Shown piece by piece: positions 36,017-45,853 of a DNA stretch of 64,000 nucleotides. The stretch comes from Zhihengliuella halotolerans (GTDB taxonomy: Bacteria; Actinomycetota; Actinomycetes; Actinomycetales; Micrococcaceae): NCBI RefSeq assembly GCF_004217565.1, contig NZ_SHLA01000001.1, forward strand, positions 1,240,001 through 1,304,000, given 5' to 3'. The position numbers were made by a program, and so were the translations under genes. The first letter of the stretch is position 1, and each line of letters starts with the position of its first letter. Under the pieces are notes generated by a model. The model was not told the DNA's origin, searched no databases, and was given only the letters and a program-made list of their open reading frames with translations.

Positions 36017-37474
36017 TTAGGCCGCTGCGGCGGCAGCGGACTCTTCCTCAAGATCGGACGGCGAACTCAGGGTGCCTCGCACTGCGGTGGCCGCGGCCAC
36101 GAGTGGCGAAACAAGGTGAGTCCGTCCCCCCTTGCCCTGGCGTCCTTCGAAGTTGCGGTTCGACGTGGACGCACAGCGCTCACCGGGCTCGAGCTGGTCC
36201 GGGTTCATACCCAGACACATGGAGCAGCCGGCAAATCGCCATTCGGCCCCGAAGTCCTCGAAGACCTTGTCCAGGCCTTCGGCTTCCGCCTCGAGACGAA
36301 CCCTGGCTGAGCCTGGTACCACGATCATCCGCACGTCCGGGTCCTTCGTGCGTCCCCGGATGATCTCAGCCGCGGCCCGCAGGTCCTCCATGCGCGAATT
36401 GGTGCAGGAGCCGAGGAAGACCGTATCCACCCTGACTTCCTTCATCGGCGTCCCGGCCTTCAGGTCCATGTACTCGAGAGCACGCTGGGCGGAGAGCTTC
36501 TCGTTCTCGTCGCCGAAGTCCTCCGGATTCGGCACGGAATCCGAAAGCGACACGCCCTGGCCCGGGTTGGTCCCCCACGTCACGAAGGGCTCCAGATCGT
36601 CGGCATCGATCGAGACCTCTGCGTCGAACGTCGCGTCGTCATCCGTGCGCAACGTCCTCCAGTACTCGACGGCGGCGTCCCAGTCCTCGCCTGTAGGAGC
36701 GTGCGGGCGGCCCTGCACATAATCGAAGGTGATCTGGTCGGGCGCGATCATGCCGGCACGGGCGCCGGCCTCAATGGACATGTTGCAAATCGTCATCCGG
36801 GCATCCATCGACAACTGCTCGATGGCGGACCCGCGGTACTCGAGCACGTACCCCTGCCCGCCGCCTGTGCCGATCTTGGCGATCACGGCCAAGATGATGT
36901 CCTTGGAGGTCACTCCCGGCTTGAGGCTTCCCTCAACATTGACGGCCATCGTCTTGAACGGCTTTAGAGACAGGGTCTGCGTCGCCATCACGTGTTCGAC
37001 CTCCGAGGTGCCGATGCCCATGGCGAGGGCGCCGAATGCACCATGGGTCGACGTGTGGGAGTCACCGCAGACCACGGTCATGCCGGGCTGCGTGAGGCCC
37101 AGCTGTGGCCCCACGACGTGCACGATTCCCTGTTCCGCGTCGCCCAAGGGGTGCAACCGGACTCCGAATTCTTTGCAGTTCGCACGTAGGGTCTCGATCT
37201 GCTTGCGGCTCGTCGGATCGGCAATCGGCTTGTCGATGTCCAGAGTCGGAGTGTTGTGGTCCTCCGTCGCGATGGTCAGATCCGGACGGCGGAGCGGCCG
37301 ACCGGCCAACCGGAGCCCCTCGAACGCCTGCGGCGAAGTGACCTCATGGACGAGATGAAGATCGATGTAAACGAGGTCCGGCTTGCGACCTGCGCCATCG
37401 CCTTCGCCCTTCTTGACAACGTGCGCGTTCCAAACCTTCTCCGCCAGCGTCAGGCCAGTCTGCTGATCGCCCAT
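36017..37474 (-). CDS. leuC: 3-isopropylmalate dehydratase large subunit
   Basis: Aconitase-family large subunit holding the 4Fe-4S cluster. [16 protein letters not shown] and [13 protein letters not shown] provide the three cluster cysteines, and [22 protein letters not shown] is a conserved active-site block. 485 residues. ATG at 37474 with GGAGG six bases upstream; an in-frame start 42 bases earlier lies within the leader. It is divergent from the IclR-family gene and shares a ~100-base control region carrying an inverted repeat. Confidence 0.96.
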   Translation of the reverse strand: MGDQQTGLTLAEKVWNAHVVKKGEGDGAGRKPDLVYIDLHLVHEVTSPQAFEGLRLAGRPLRRPDLTIATEDHNTPTLDIDKPIADPTSRKQIETLRANCKEFGVRLHPLGDAEQGIVHVVGPQLGLTQPGMTVVCGDSHTSTHGAFGALAMGIGTSEVEHVMATQTLSLKPFKTMAVNVEGSLKPGVTSKDIILAVIAKIGTGGGQGYVLEYRGSAIEQLSMDARMTICNMSIEAGARAGMIAPDQITFDYVQGRPHAPTGEDWDAAVEYWRTLRTDDDATFDAEVSIDADDLEPFVTWGTNPGQGVSLSDSVPNPEDFGDENEKLSAQRALEYMDLKAGTPMKEVRVDTVFLGSCTNSRMEDLRAAAEIIRGRTKDPDVRMIVVPGSARVRLEAEAEGLDKVFEDFGAEWRFAGCSMCLGMNPDQLEPGERCASTSNRNFEGRQGKGGRTHLVSPLVAAATAVRGTLSSPSDLEEESAAAAAA

Positions 37475-37550
37475 GCTTTCCTCCGTCAGGTAGTGCTGAT
37501 AGAACAACTCAAGCACCGCCCCCGCAACCGCGCTAGTTTTTCGACGTGCA

Positions 37551-37574
37551 TCTCAAATGCTGAGACGCTAATAT
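37551..37574 (+). promoter_or_regulatory. Operator/promoter between leuC and the IclR regulator
   Basis: An inverted repeat TCTCA-n5-TGAGA (37551-37565) is followed by TAATAT (37569-37574), a good -10 element placed seven bases before the regulator's ATG at 37581, so that transcript may be leaderless. A regulator bound to the repeat would cover the promoter. The location fits autoregulation and control of leuCD by NdgR/LtbR-type proteins. Confidence 0.5.
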
Positions 37575-37580
37575 CAAAGC

Positions 37581-38315
37581 ATGGACGGATCGAGTGGAGT
37601 CGGCGTGCTGGACAAGGCAGCCATGGTGTTGGACGCATTGGAAGCGGGGCCGACCAGCCTGGCACAGCTGGTGGCAGCAACAGGGTTGTCGCGGCCAACA
37701 GTGCACCGCTTGGCACAGGCGCTGGTCCATCATCGACTTCTGGGCAAGGATATCCACGGACGCTTCGTTTTGGGGAGCCGCCTGGTGGAGCTGGCGTCGG
37801 CGGCAGGTGAAGACCGCCTGATCGCGGCGGCAGGCCCGCTCCTCGTCCAGCTCCGTGACCAGACGGGAGAGAGCTCACAAGTGTTCCGTCGTCAGGGAGA
37901 CAACCGAGTGTGCGTAGCTAGTGCCGAACGCCCTGTTGGGCTCCGCGACACGATCCCCATCGGAACCCAACTGTCCATGAGGGCCGGTTCGGCAGCACAA
38001 GTACTTCTGGCCTGGGAGGACCACCAGCGGCTCCTGGATGGGCTGCAGGGTGCACGATTCACGCCAACCATTCTTGCCGGGGTCCGGCGTCGCGGGTGGG
38101 CGCAGTCGCTAGGTGAACGCGAACCCGGCGTCGCCTCCGTTTCGGCCCCCGTACGCGGCCCCAATAATCGGGTCATCGCGGCCGTATCAATCTCGGGCCC
38201 GATCGAACGTCTGACACGACAGCCGGGCAAGATCCACGCCGAGGCCGTAGTGGCTACGGCTGCCCAACTGAGCGGCGCACTCCGCCAGACTTCGAGCAAC
38301 CAGCTGCTAGGTTGA
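37581..38315 (+). CDS. ndgR: IclR-family transcriptional regulator (NdgR/LtbR type)
   Basis: Helix-turn-helix regulator of 244 residues. The N-terminal winged helix has LAQLVAATGLSRPTVHRLAQALVHHRLL. The C-terminal IclR effector domain includes ESSQVFRRQGDNRVCVASAE and GVASVSAPVRGPNNRVIAAVSISGP. Divergent placement from leuCD is the known arrangement of NdgR (Streptomyces) and LtbR (Corynebacterium), which control leucine and other amino-acid genes; the symbol rests on this context. ATG at 37581 lies just after a TAATAT box. Confidence 0.88.
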   Translation: MDGSSGVGVLDKAAMVLDALEAGPTSLAQLVAATGLSRPTVHRLAQALVHHRLLGKDIHGRFVLGSRLVELASAAGEDRLIAAAGPLLVQLRDQTGESSQVFRRQGDNRVCVASAERPVGLRDTIPIGTQLSMRAGSAAQVLLAWEDHQRLLDGLQGARFTPTILAGVRRRGWAQSLGEREPGVASVSAPVRGPNNRVIAAVSISGPIERLTRQPGKIHAEAVVATAAQLSGALRQTSSNQLLG

Positions 38316-38347
38316 TCAACCCTGGTCCCTCCGCCGATGGGGAGGCT

Positions 38348-40327
38348 TCAACTGTCAGCGGCTGCCAGTCCCTGGCCGCCAGTTTGCCTGCCGACGAAGC
38401 GCCAGAACTCTTCCATTTCGCGGCGGGCCTGATCACCCCTGCCGGCAGCTTTCGCCCGGATCGTGTCCGCTCGTTGCGTGCACGCCCGCGCCTCGAAGAG
38501 GTTGCGCCGAGCATCAACCGAGTCTAGTTCGGCTACTGGGACTACAGAGTCCGGCGACAACTCCGCAAAGACAGAGGAGACCTTCGGATCGTAGGCGACG
38601 CCCGTCGTCGGGACGCCGAGCATCATTGAAATCATGCAGAAGTGCAATCGCATCCCGATTGCCGTCCCGACACCATCCAAAGCGCTGCGAAGACCATCAC
38701 GAGTCGTCACCGGAGCAACAATTTCAAGGCCCTCGACTCCGTGATATCCCACATCAGCCAGCTCCGACTTCAACCGGTTCAGGTAGTCGAAGTCCTCGGT
38801 CGAGACCGGCACGCCTCGCACAAACGTACCGATCGTGCTGGCATGCGAGCACGCCTCGACGAGCAGTTGACGAACATTGACGTCGGCAGCAAAGGGCCAG
38901 GGGCGGAGATTGACTGCTATGCCGCCGTTCTCGGCGAATCCAGCAGATGGAATCCTTGCCACTGCCGCGAAGACCGGGTCTGCGACAACCTCGGCTCCGC
39001 CTCCGCCTGTCGCTGCTGCCCACTCCCGCGCCGAGTGCCTGTCTCGGACCGAAAAGGACGCGGCAGAAGAGATCGCCTCGCGGAAGGCACTCCGGGCACC
39101 TTGTGTGCGCAGAGGACCGACACCCTGGGCATAGAAATAAACGGGCACGCCGAGAGAACGTGCGAGACGTGCATAAGATCCGTAACCGTTAATGGATCCC
39201 CTAGCGCCCATGACCAGTCCGCGCACCCCTCCTTGTTCCGCGAAGTCGTAATCTTGGAACAGTCCCCCGCCGCAGTAGACCAAGCCGGCAGACCGTCCGA
39301 GCGCGGCATGTAGTTCGTCAAAGCGACCCCGCGTCAACGCTGGGACACCGTGGCGGCGCAAGGTTCTGGCCGGGTCGACACTGATTACCAACGGGACGAG
39401 ATCCGGCCGGATCTGGGTGATGACGTCGAGAGTCTGCTCAAGAATCAGCTCGTCGCCAAGGTTGTCAGCTCCAAACCATCCGCACAGCACCACGAAGCGG
39501 CGTTCCGCCTCGGGCGAACCAGTGCCGCGCGCAACATTCGACTCCGAAGGGGCCTGATGACCACCCTGTCCGCCGCTGAAAGCTGAAACGCCCACGTCGA
39601 CCGGCACACCGGCGGCATCCGCGATGCGCACTAGCAGTTGCCAGCCTCGCGGCCGTTCCCGAACAGGCTCCGGCATGGCCAGCCTCGCGCCGCGACTGAT
39701 GAGTTCGACGAACTCAGACGTCGTCGGATTGATCACCCGTTCCAATGGAGACGCTAGACCGAAAGTTTCGTTCCACTGCGATACGAGGGTGTCGTGCCTC
39801 GCCGAAATCCACTCCGCCGTTACGAATGCAATACCGGGCTTCGGACGCCGAGTCGTTCCCTGCAAGACATCGGACAGGTGGTGTGACAACGGCACGTCGG
39901 TGGCATGCACCGTATGCACTTCGGCGCCCGCGGCCTGAAGTCGTCGCTGGCGTTCCAGATCCGGCATCACGGACAAGTCAACGACGTGAAGGGACAGGGC
40001 AGCTGCGGCCGCTTCAAGCATGTTTAGTTTACGAGCGGTCCACCCAGCCACCACCCAGACGACAGCAGAGAACGAGCTGAGCGATGCGAGATCAACGCAA
40101 TCAACGCGTCCGACGGCCGCCCCCTCGGCTTCGTCCAAACAGCTCGTCACTGAAGAATCGGACACGAATGCTACTGCTCCTGAATGGTCCATGAGACCAT
40201 CCAAAAAAATCCTCTCCATTGAGAACTCGTCCGAAAAGTCACCAACCAGAACGCTCCCCCGCAGTGGAATTTCCGAGTAGGCCGTAGACGGTCGCTCCCC
40301 AGTCGAACTTCTGATCGTTTCAATCAT
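38348..40327 (-). CDS. Polysaccharide pyruvyl transferase-domain protein with unknown N-terminal half
   Basis: A 659-residue protein. Its C-terminal ~370 residues match the CsaB/polysaccharide pyruvyl transferase family: VVLCGWFGADNLGDELILEQ, AGLVYCGGGLFQDY, VPVYFYAQGVGPL, SFSVRDRHSAREWA and a late MRLHFCMISMMLGVPTTGVAYDPK. Such enzymes attach ketal pyruvate to cell-wall polymers using phosphoenolpyruvate. Residues 1-280 are unrecognised, alternating alpha/beta, rich in Ala/Val, possibly a second degenerate domain. ATG at 40327 has GAGGAG eight bases upstream and overlaps the upstream gene by eight bases. It may pyruvylate the local glycan and provide the ligand for SLH-type anchoring, but no SLH protein is seen here. 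Confidence 0.82.
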   Translation of the reverse strand: MIETIRSSTGERPSTAYSEIPLRGSVLVGDFSDEFSMERIFLDGLMDHSGAVAFVSDSSVTSCLDEAEGAAVGRVDCVDLASLSSFSAVVWVVAGWTARKLNMLEAAAAALSLHVVDLSVMPDLERQRRLQAAGAEVHTVHATDVPLSHHLSDVLQGTTRRPKPGIAFVTAEWISARHDTLVSQWNETFGLASPLERVINPTTSEFVELISRGARLAMPEPVRERPRGWQLLVRIADAAGVPVDVGVSAFSGGQGGHQAPSESNVARGTGSPEAERRFVVLCGWFGADNLGDELILEQTLDVITQIRPDLVPLVISVDPARTLRRHGVPALTRGRFDELHAALGRSAGLVYCGGGLFQDYDFAEQGGVRGLVMGARGSINGYGSYARLARSLGVPVYFYAQGVGPLRTQGARSAFREAISSAASFSVRDRHSAREWAAATGGGGAEVVADPVFAAVARIPSAGFAENGGIAVNLRPWPFAADVNVRQLLVEACSHASTIGTFVRGVPVSTEDFDYLNRLKSELADVGYHGVEGLEIVAPVTTRDGLRSALDGVGTAIGMRLHFCMISMMLGVPTTGVAYDPKVSSVFAELSPDSVVPVAELDSVDARRNLFEARACTQRADTIRAKAAGRGDQARREMEEFWRFVGRQTGGQGLAAADS

Positions 40328-42038
40328 TGAGCCACTCCTCGAGGATGCTTTCCACCTGGTTCGGTTGGGCTGCCGTCTGGTGTCCGGCGAACAAACCTTC
40401 ACGAACCTCGGCAGCCAACAATGACCCACCTCTGTCCTGATTGATCAGCGCGAAGTGGTGATGCCCTCTGGTTTTCCATTCGGGGGACTCGGGATTGACG
40501 AAGACGCGCACACGTTCCGCGTCCAACGTCTTCCAGATTGGACGGCTGTCGCTCCGCGCCACGTCTTCGATACTGCGGACCGATGGGAAAGCGGTAGCCA
40601 GCGCCCGGCGAACGAATGTGGCTGCAGAGCCTTCCACTGATAGGGCGAAGACCGGGGCAAGGAAAAGACCGAGGTATCGACTCGAGCAGCCGACAAGCCG
40701 GCTCGCGATCAGAGCAGCGGTAGAGGGCGCGACGAGCAGGATCCGCCGAGCCCCGACACGGTCGGCCGCACCGGACAGGGCAGCTTCAAGATCAGGCAGT
40801 GGGTCCCACGACTCGCCTCCGAGATACCAGCCGAGTCGAAGGGTGGTGTCCAACGCAAGTGTGGGATCGGGAACAACCACGCTCCACTCGTTCAGCCGCT
40901 CGCTGCGCAGCGGCGAGTCCACGTACGGGTAGGGATGGGCTACCGGGTCGACGACGGAATGGAAGTAGACGACGAGCGTCTCCGACCGTCCTCCGTCACC
41001 CCTCGGGGGCCGGACATTCAACGCAAGCCTCCCGTCAGCGGCAAGAGACACCCCAGATGCCGCCTCGGTGCCGGATTCGACGACAAGTTCCCGTTTCGAG
41101 GCTTCAGGCGCAGCTTCTTCGGCCTCCGAGGTAAACATCGGCTCTGCCCCCGGGGGGAGCGGGCTGGTTCGTGCAATGTGTCGTCGGAGCCAGGCAACGC
41201 TGTCCTCGAAGAGTTCGTTCCATCGTTTCAATGGGTGTGGGCCGTGGCCTTCAGCGATATGTTCTCGTACGAGCCGGAAGTTCTCTAGATTGCTCTCGCC
41301 AGATGCGTGATCGTATCCGATTGCCTCGAGGAAAGGAGCGAGGTGATCTCGAAGGTGTTCAGCGTCTCCGTCGTTCTGGGCGTAGGTGACGAGATTGCCT
41401 CGGTGCATACGCTCCCCGTAGAGGTCTGTGACAGAGAATCGTCCGGGGTACCGCGCTTTTAGCTCCCGCTCCGAACAACCGAGGAAGAGGTTCCGAACAA
41501 CGCGCTCGACGAACACGCCGCCGAGGTACCGGAACGTGTCGGTCTGCGGGCTGAAGCAGAGCGCGACCGACGCCACGAATCGTGCCGATAAACGTAGCGA
41601 AGTGTACCCACCGCCCGACGACCCTTCAAAGACCACACCGGAGGCACCCGTCGCCGACGCAACGTAGCGCACGACCTTTTCCATCCAATCGTCGACGTCG
41701 ATACCCGGAGTGCCGAGATACCAGGATAGAAGGTTGCCCTCATCCAGTCCGAGCGTCGGATCCGAAAACGCGATGAAAGGGTAGGAGTCCTGAAGGCTCG
41801 AACTGACCCGGAGGAAGTACGGCAGCTTCACTTTGGCTGTACGCGCGCCGTGCAGCGCCACGCGCAGCACGTCGTTTTGTTCTCCTCCGGCCCTCAGCAC
41901 GAAACTTAGAATCATGCCATCGCCGATGGCGAGATGGTAGATCGCCGCGGAGTCATCGATGCGGACATCGGCGACGTCATCGATCATGTACTCGGTCAGC
42001 TTGTAAAACGCATGAGATTCACGAATCAGTCGCCTCAT
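40320..42038 (-). CDS. Tandem alpha/beta-hydrolase-like protein (two related modules)
   Basis: A 572-residue cytoplasmic protein that reads as a duplication. Module 1 (~45-290): LRVALHGARTAK, then IAFSDPTLGLDEGNLLSWYLG, then VVFEGSSGGGYTSLRL, a G-x-S-x-G nucleophile elbow. Module 2 (~345-560): LVVYFHSVVDP, then VVVPDPTLALDTTLRLGWYLG, then ILLVAPSTAALIASRL, where the elbow glycines are lost. Both share D-P-x-L...W-Y-x-G, which also occurs in the gene at 52574-53536. Overall this resembles Asp2/XcbB-type hydrolase-like proteins of glycan loci; the match is by eye. ATG start overlaps the upstream CgeB-type gene by four bases. Likely one active esterase-like and one inactive module; substrate unknown. 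Confidence 0.7.
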   Translation of the reverse strand: MRRLIRESHAFYKLTEYMIDDVADVRIDDSAAIYHLAIGDGMILSFVLRAGGEQNDVLRVALHGARTAKVKLPYFLRVSSSLQDSYPFIAFSDPTLGLDEGNLLSWYLGTPGIDVDDWMEKVVRYVASATGASGVVFEGSSGGGYTSLRLSARFVASVALCFSPQTDTFRYLGGVFVERVVRNLFLGCSERELKARYPGRFSVTDLYGERMHRGNLVTYAQNDGDAEHLRDHLAPFLEAIGYDHASGESNLENFRLVREHIAEGHGPHPLKRWNELFEDSVAWLRRHIARTSPLPPGAEPMFTSEAEEAAPEASKRELVVESGTEAASGVSLAADGRLALNVRPPRGDGGRSETLVVYFHSVVDPVAHPYPYVDSPLRSERLNEWSVVVPDPTLALDTTLRLGWYLGGESWDPLPDLEAALSGAADRVGARRILLVAPSTAALIASRLVGCSSRYLGLFLAPVFALSVEGSAATFVRRALATAFPSVRSIEDVARSDSRPIWKTLDAERVRVFVNPESPEWKTRGHHHFALINQDRGGSLLAAEVREGLFAGHQTAAQPNQVESILEEWLND

Positions 42039-44209
42039 CGGACTTGGGCGCCTTCCTGGGCGAGCATCTCGACTAGATTCTCCTCGACCGCCAGATTCGC
42101 TGCTGCGTACGACACCGAGTTGAGACGCAGGCGATCCAGCGCGTCGCCGTCGGAAAGCAGCCGTCGCAGCTTCAGGCGCAACTCGCCCGGATGCGCGATC
42201 AGGATACTGTCCTCCCCAGGATTACTGATAACCGTCGGTGCGATACCGCGGGTGAGCACGGGCAGGCTCCCCGCAATCATGGCATGCCCGAGCAGCCTGT
42301 TGGGCAGCGGCCCCTTCCGGCTCATGTCGGGCAGAACAATGCTGAGGAGGCTGTTGGCCACTCGGGACACATTAGCCAGACCGCGACGCTCGGTCCCCTC
42401 GACGTCGGCGGCGAACCTCGCACTCTCGATGCCGCGGAATTCGTCAAGGAGCCGTCGATGGAGGCCGAAATGCGCTTCCCGTTGAGCAAAGATTCCTAGT
42501 CGCCGGTGTCGGCTCTTCTGGAGCAGCAGCAGCCGGACATAACTCCTGTCGAAGCCGTCAGGATAGTGGGCTACGTTTTCCAGCCCGTGTGCGGCGAACT
42601 TCTGCGGCGTCAACTGGTTCACGAATCCGGCCTTGTCGACGATCGACACGAGGCGGGAGTCGCGCAGAGTGAAGTCCTGTCCTTCGAGCCCGATCGCGAG
42701 AACCTTGACACCATGGTCCTCACGGAGCATGCGCGTTCCAGTCACCTCAGGCAGGTAGTAGCCGCCGACGAACAGGAAGACGTCGGTCCGGTGCTGAAAA
42801 TGTTCACGGAGCCCGACGACGTCCACGACTCCCGAATACTCGCCGAAAGGATCCTTGGAGATGAAGTCGCGGAAGTTGTACGGATTCACGGGATCGACAT
42901 GATGCCCCATGTTGCGAAGACCACGCAGCGTGGTGTTCAGAGTCGATACATGATCGCCCCACCCTGTGCCGATCAAGGCGATGTTCAATGGCCCCTCCGC
43001 GACGGGGAGGCTGTCGAAGTGCGCTTGCACAGCGTTTCGGACCTGCTCGTCGGCCTCCTCTGCCTTGATGCTTCGCGAAGTCCTCGTGGGGACACTCCCG
43101 ACAGCCGGGGGCTGTTCCGGCGCGTCGGCCGCGACGCCGCTGGTGTTCCGTTCGATCTCCGTGCCATCAAATTCCGTGAACATTCGCGTCCGCTGCACGG
43201 CATCAAGCGATCGCCAGTCGTCATTAGCCAGTACGTGCTCGAGAGCCAGTACTCGCGATCCCGCCGAGAAGTGACTGGCGAAGCGACGCCACATCGCCAG
43301 GCTGAGCTCTGAAAGCCCGCCGCCTTCCAAAAGTTGCCTGGCCGTGGCCTCGGCCTGTGCGGAGTCGTTGACACAGTAGATCTCGGGGAAGGTGTCCAGA
43401 GTGGACCCCTCGGGCACGAAGGATATGAGCGGAATGCCCATGGCTGCATACTGAATGACCCGACTCGGGTATTCGAAGAACCCGAGCTTGTCTAGGCCGT
43501 CGAACCAGGTTTCCAGGCCGTGATGGTCGCGGAAGTACTGCGGGATGTTGATGGCCAGACGTGTCCTGGCACCCGCGTCCGCGACCTCGGCGTCCGCGTC
43601 GAGGTATCCGCCCCAGACGTTGTTGTAGTCCGAACCGACGTTGCCGTGGATCCTCAAATCCAAGTCCATCCCCGACAGACGGAAATACCGATCGCGCCGA
43701 ACTTGATCATGCACATTCCCCAGGAACATGACGTCGCTCTCCGGCTCCTTGCTGCCGTAGACGTAGGGAAAGCTGACCCCGTCCGTCCAGAAGGGGAAGT
43801 TGATCCCCGTCGGGCGCCCGTGCTGCTGTTCGTAAAAGTCCAGAACGGTCGCATTGCCGCAGTGCAGGACAAGATCGTAGTGGTCGATCACGGGTCCGTA
43901 GGAGAGCTTCCAGAGAACCGGATCGTCAGACAGCCAGGCCACGATTCTGGCGCCTGACTTCCTCAACCTCCACAACTGCGCAAATGGAAGACTGGCTGGC
44001 CGGAAAACGAAGACGATGTCCGGACGCTCGGCGATCGCCTGGTCGATGGCGGCCTCGATTGGGGCCAGCTGGAGGGGGTCCGTCAGGAATTTGAACCCGT
44101 GGCCAAGTTTCCCCGTATTGATTACGTCGTGCCCCCTGGCGCGGAGCGCGCGTTCCAGCGATGACGCAAGATGGGTCTCGAGAATTCCATCGAAGAGCAT
44201 GAATTTCAC
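42035..44209 (-). CDS. Two-domain CgeB-like glycosyltransferase
   Basis: A 724-residue protein with two GT-B-like halves. The first (~1-350) starts MKFMLFDGILETHLASSLERA and contains IVAWLSDDPVLWKLSYG, DVMFLGNVHDQ and a donor-site-like FFEYPSRVIQYAAMGIPLISF, all in CgeB-family style. A Ser/Thr/Glu linker (~350-400) leads to a second half beginning LNIALIGTGWGDHVSTLNTTLRGL, with VKVLAIGLEGQDFT and NRLLGHAMIAGSLPVLTRG. Each half probably transfers a sugar, or one is regulatory. The stop overlaps the hydrolase-like gene's start (ATGA). It begins three bases after the next CgeB-like gene's stop, so three genes form one tight operon. Confidence 0.8.
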   Translation of the reverse strand: MKFMLFDGILETHLASSLERALRARGHDVINTGKLGHGFKFLTDPLQLAPIEAAIDQAIAERPDIVFVFRPASLPFAQLWRLRKSGARIVAWLSDDPVLWKLSYGPVIDHYDLVLHCGNATVLDFYEQQHGRPTGINFPFWTDGVSFPYVYGSKEPESDVMFLGNVHDQVRRDRYFRLSGMDLDLRIHGNVGSDYNNVWGGYLDADAEVADAGARTRLAINIPQYFRDHHGLETWFDGLDKLGFFEYPSRVIQYAAMGIPLISFVPEGSTLDTFPEIYCVNDSAQAEATARQLLEGGGLSELSLAMWRRFASHFSAGSRVLALEHVLANDDWRSLDAVQRTRMFTEFDGTEIERNTSGVAADAPEQPPAVGSVPTRTSRSIKAEEADEQVRNAVQAHFDSLPVAEGPLNIALIGTGWGDHVSTLNTTLRGLRNMGHHVDPVNPYNFRDFISKDPFGEYSGVVDVVGLREHFQHRTDVFLFVGGYYLPEVTGTRMLREDHGVKVLAIGLEGQDFTLRDSRLVSIVDKAGFVNQLTPQKFAAHGLENVAHYPDGFDRSYVRLLLLQKSRHRRLGIFAQREAHFGLHRRLLDEFRGIESARFAADVEGTERRGLANVSRVANSLLSIVLPDMSRKGPLPNRLLGHAMIAGSLPVLTRGIAPTVISNPGEDSILIAHPGELRLKLRRLLSDGDALDRLRLNSVSYAAANLAVEENLVEMLAQEGAQVR

Positions 44210-44212
44210 TGG

Positions 44213-45853
44213 TCAGATCTTCCAATCTTCGTCATCGAGAAGCCGGGACCCGCGAGGGATGCAGTTGAATTTGTCGGCAGCGTAACCGTCGACCGGCAGC
44301 TCGATGGCGCCGTCATCGTCAGAGAGCGGCCCGTACAGGGAGAGGAGGTCACCGAGACGGCGCGCGGCGATCGTACCCCGGAGCAGTTCACGAGAAGAGG
44401 ATTCCGTGGGCCGCCCGGGAACGGCCGTCCCGTCGTGGAGTTCGGTCTTCCCCACGAATGCCTCGGGCTGTTGGCGGGCCGCAAGGTACAGATCCTCCGC
44501 GTACGCCGGGGCGTAGGACATAGCAGTCGAAAAGGAAACGGAGAACACCTCGTCCATCCGATCACGATCCGCCAGGGGCCAACCGTGCCCGGCGACCAGC
44601 CGCTCGGCTGCCCGCGTAGCTTCCCATCCGCCCTGCGACGAACAGATGTGGACGCCGGATGGGCGGACAGACTGGGCTTCTATCTCAGCTAACAGGGGTT
44701 CGACATCCTGATCGTTCCCAATATCGAGGCAAGCGACATAGGAGAACTGCAACGGTCCCGACGAATCGTAGTCGGCGTGACCTTCGCTGGTCGAGGCTTG
44801 GTCCTGGTCCCGGGTCACGACCGCCAAGATGTACTTCAGTCGATCGTCATAGGTGTGGCGGCGCATCGTCACCCGCCAAGCTCGATGGGCCGTACGTTCG
44901 AAGAACGTCTGATCGTTGACAGCCGAGCCGATGAGCTCGACGGCTTCCTTCTGATCCGATGCCTGGAGAACCTCTCCATCAGCGTAGAAGCGGGAGATAG
45001 CGTTGGAGGGGCTCGACAATACGAGTGTCTTGCATGCGCTCAACTCGAAGATCCGGCGGGCGCACATCGACTCGCTCTGCGGGACGGAGTTTACGTTCAG
45101 GAAGAGCTTGTATCGACGGTACGCGAGGACCATCTCGTGGTATGGCAGTGACCCTTTGATCTTCTCCTCGTATCGTTCGGGGAAGCGGTAGTTTGGGTCA
45201 CCCCCCTGCTCTCGCGAAAATATATCGAAGTTGAACTCACTGGCCGCGGGGAACAAATAGTCCATTTGAGCGCGGCGTTCAGGGAATTTGTGCACGAAGT
45301 ACTGGCCGGCGAAGGCAACCTGGCCGGACCGGTACCCTTCCACGCGCCGAGGGCTGTGGATGTCCGGCGCCGCCGCAAACGGAAGGACGGAGATGTTGTC
45401 CCGCCCGGTAAGTGCTCTGTATCGTGGTACGACGCTTGCTTCGGTCGTGAAGATAAAATCGAAGAGGGCTGCCGTCTCTTTGAACTCGTCGAAGTGAGGA
45501 GGATCCTCTTTGTTCCAAAAGGCCGAAGGGATGCCCCTCTCCTTTGCCGCACTCACGAGTTCTTCGACCTTGCTGTCAGGCCCCGAAGTACGCGCGAACC
45601 GGTAACGCCAGGTGAAATTGTTACCGCTCCACGCAGACTCGCAGAGAAGAAGATCGGGTTTGAAGTAATCGAGAGCTTTCTCGATATCTTGCAATCCAAT
45701 CGGGACGATATTGGCAACACCACTGAAACACTGTGTCGAGAATTCGTCGAGGACGACTGCGATCGTTGGTTTACTGGTGTCCCACTCCCGACCATAGGTG
45801 GGCTTCTGGGGACTGTCGAAGAGATTGACTAACGCTTCTCGGTAGCTCAGCAT
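44213..45853 (-). CDS. CgeB-like glycosyltransferase
   Basis: A 546-residue protein whose first ~370 residues match the CgeB-like module of the giant enzyme at 21012-25496: TIAVVLDEFSTQCFSG, LLLCESAWSGNN, IPSAFWNKEDPPHF, FIFTTEASVVPRYRAL and LFLNVNSVPQSESMCARRIFELSACKTLVLS. The remaining ~170 residues (LQFSYVACLDIGNDQDVEPLL...) look like a shortened GT2-type or unknown domain ending in DDEDWKI. ATG at 45853 begins the operon running left through 38348. The upstream 335 bases separate it from the divergent SGNH-like gene. Sugar specificity unknown. Confidence 0.8.
   Translation of the reverse strand: MLSYREALVNLFDSPQKPTYGREWDTSKPTIAVVLDEFSTQCFSGVANIVPIGLQDIEKALDYFKPDLLLCESAWSGNNFTWRYRFARTSGPDSKVEELVSAAKERGIPSAFWNKEDPPHFDEFKETAALFDFIFTTEASVVPRYRALTGRDNISVLPFAAAPDIHSPRRVEGYRSGQVAFAGQYFVHKFPERRAQMDYLFPAASEFNFDIFSREQGGDPNYRFPERYEEKIKGSLPYHEMVLAYRRYKLFLNVNSVPQSESMCARRIFELSACKTLVLSSPSNAISRFYADGEVLQASDQKEAVELIGSAVNDQTFFERTAHRAWRVTMRRHTYDDRLKYILAVVTRDQDQASTSEGHADYDSSGPLQFSYVACLDIGNDQDVEPLLAEIEAQSVRPSGVHICSSQGGWEATRAAERLVAGHGWPLADRDRMDEVFSVSFSTAMSYAPAYAEDLYLAARQQPEAFVGKTELHDGTAVPGRPTESSSRELLRGTIAARRLGDLLSLYGPLSDDDGAIELPVDGYAADKFNCIPRGSRLLDDEDWKI

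Noticed and set aside
37475-37516. Possible leucine attenuator leader peptide before leuC
   Set aside because: The short in-frame stretch has no leucine run and no alternative hairpins; it is simply an upstream start in the leuC frame.
38310-38321. 12-base palindrome GGTTGATCAACC at the end of the IclR gene
   Set aside because: No loop and no T tract, so it is not a convincing terminator; no evidence it is a binding site.
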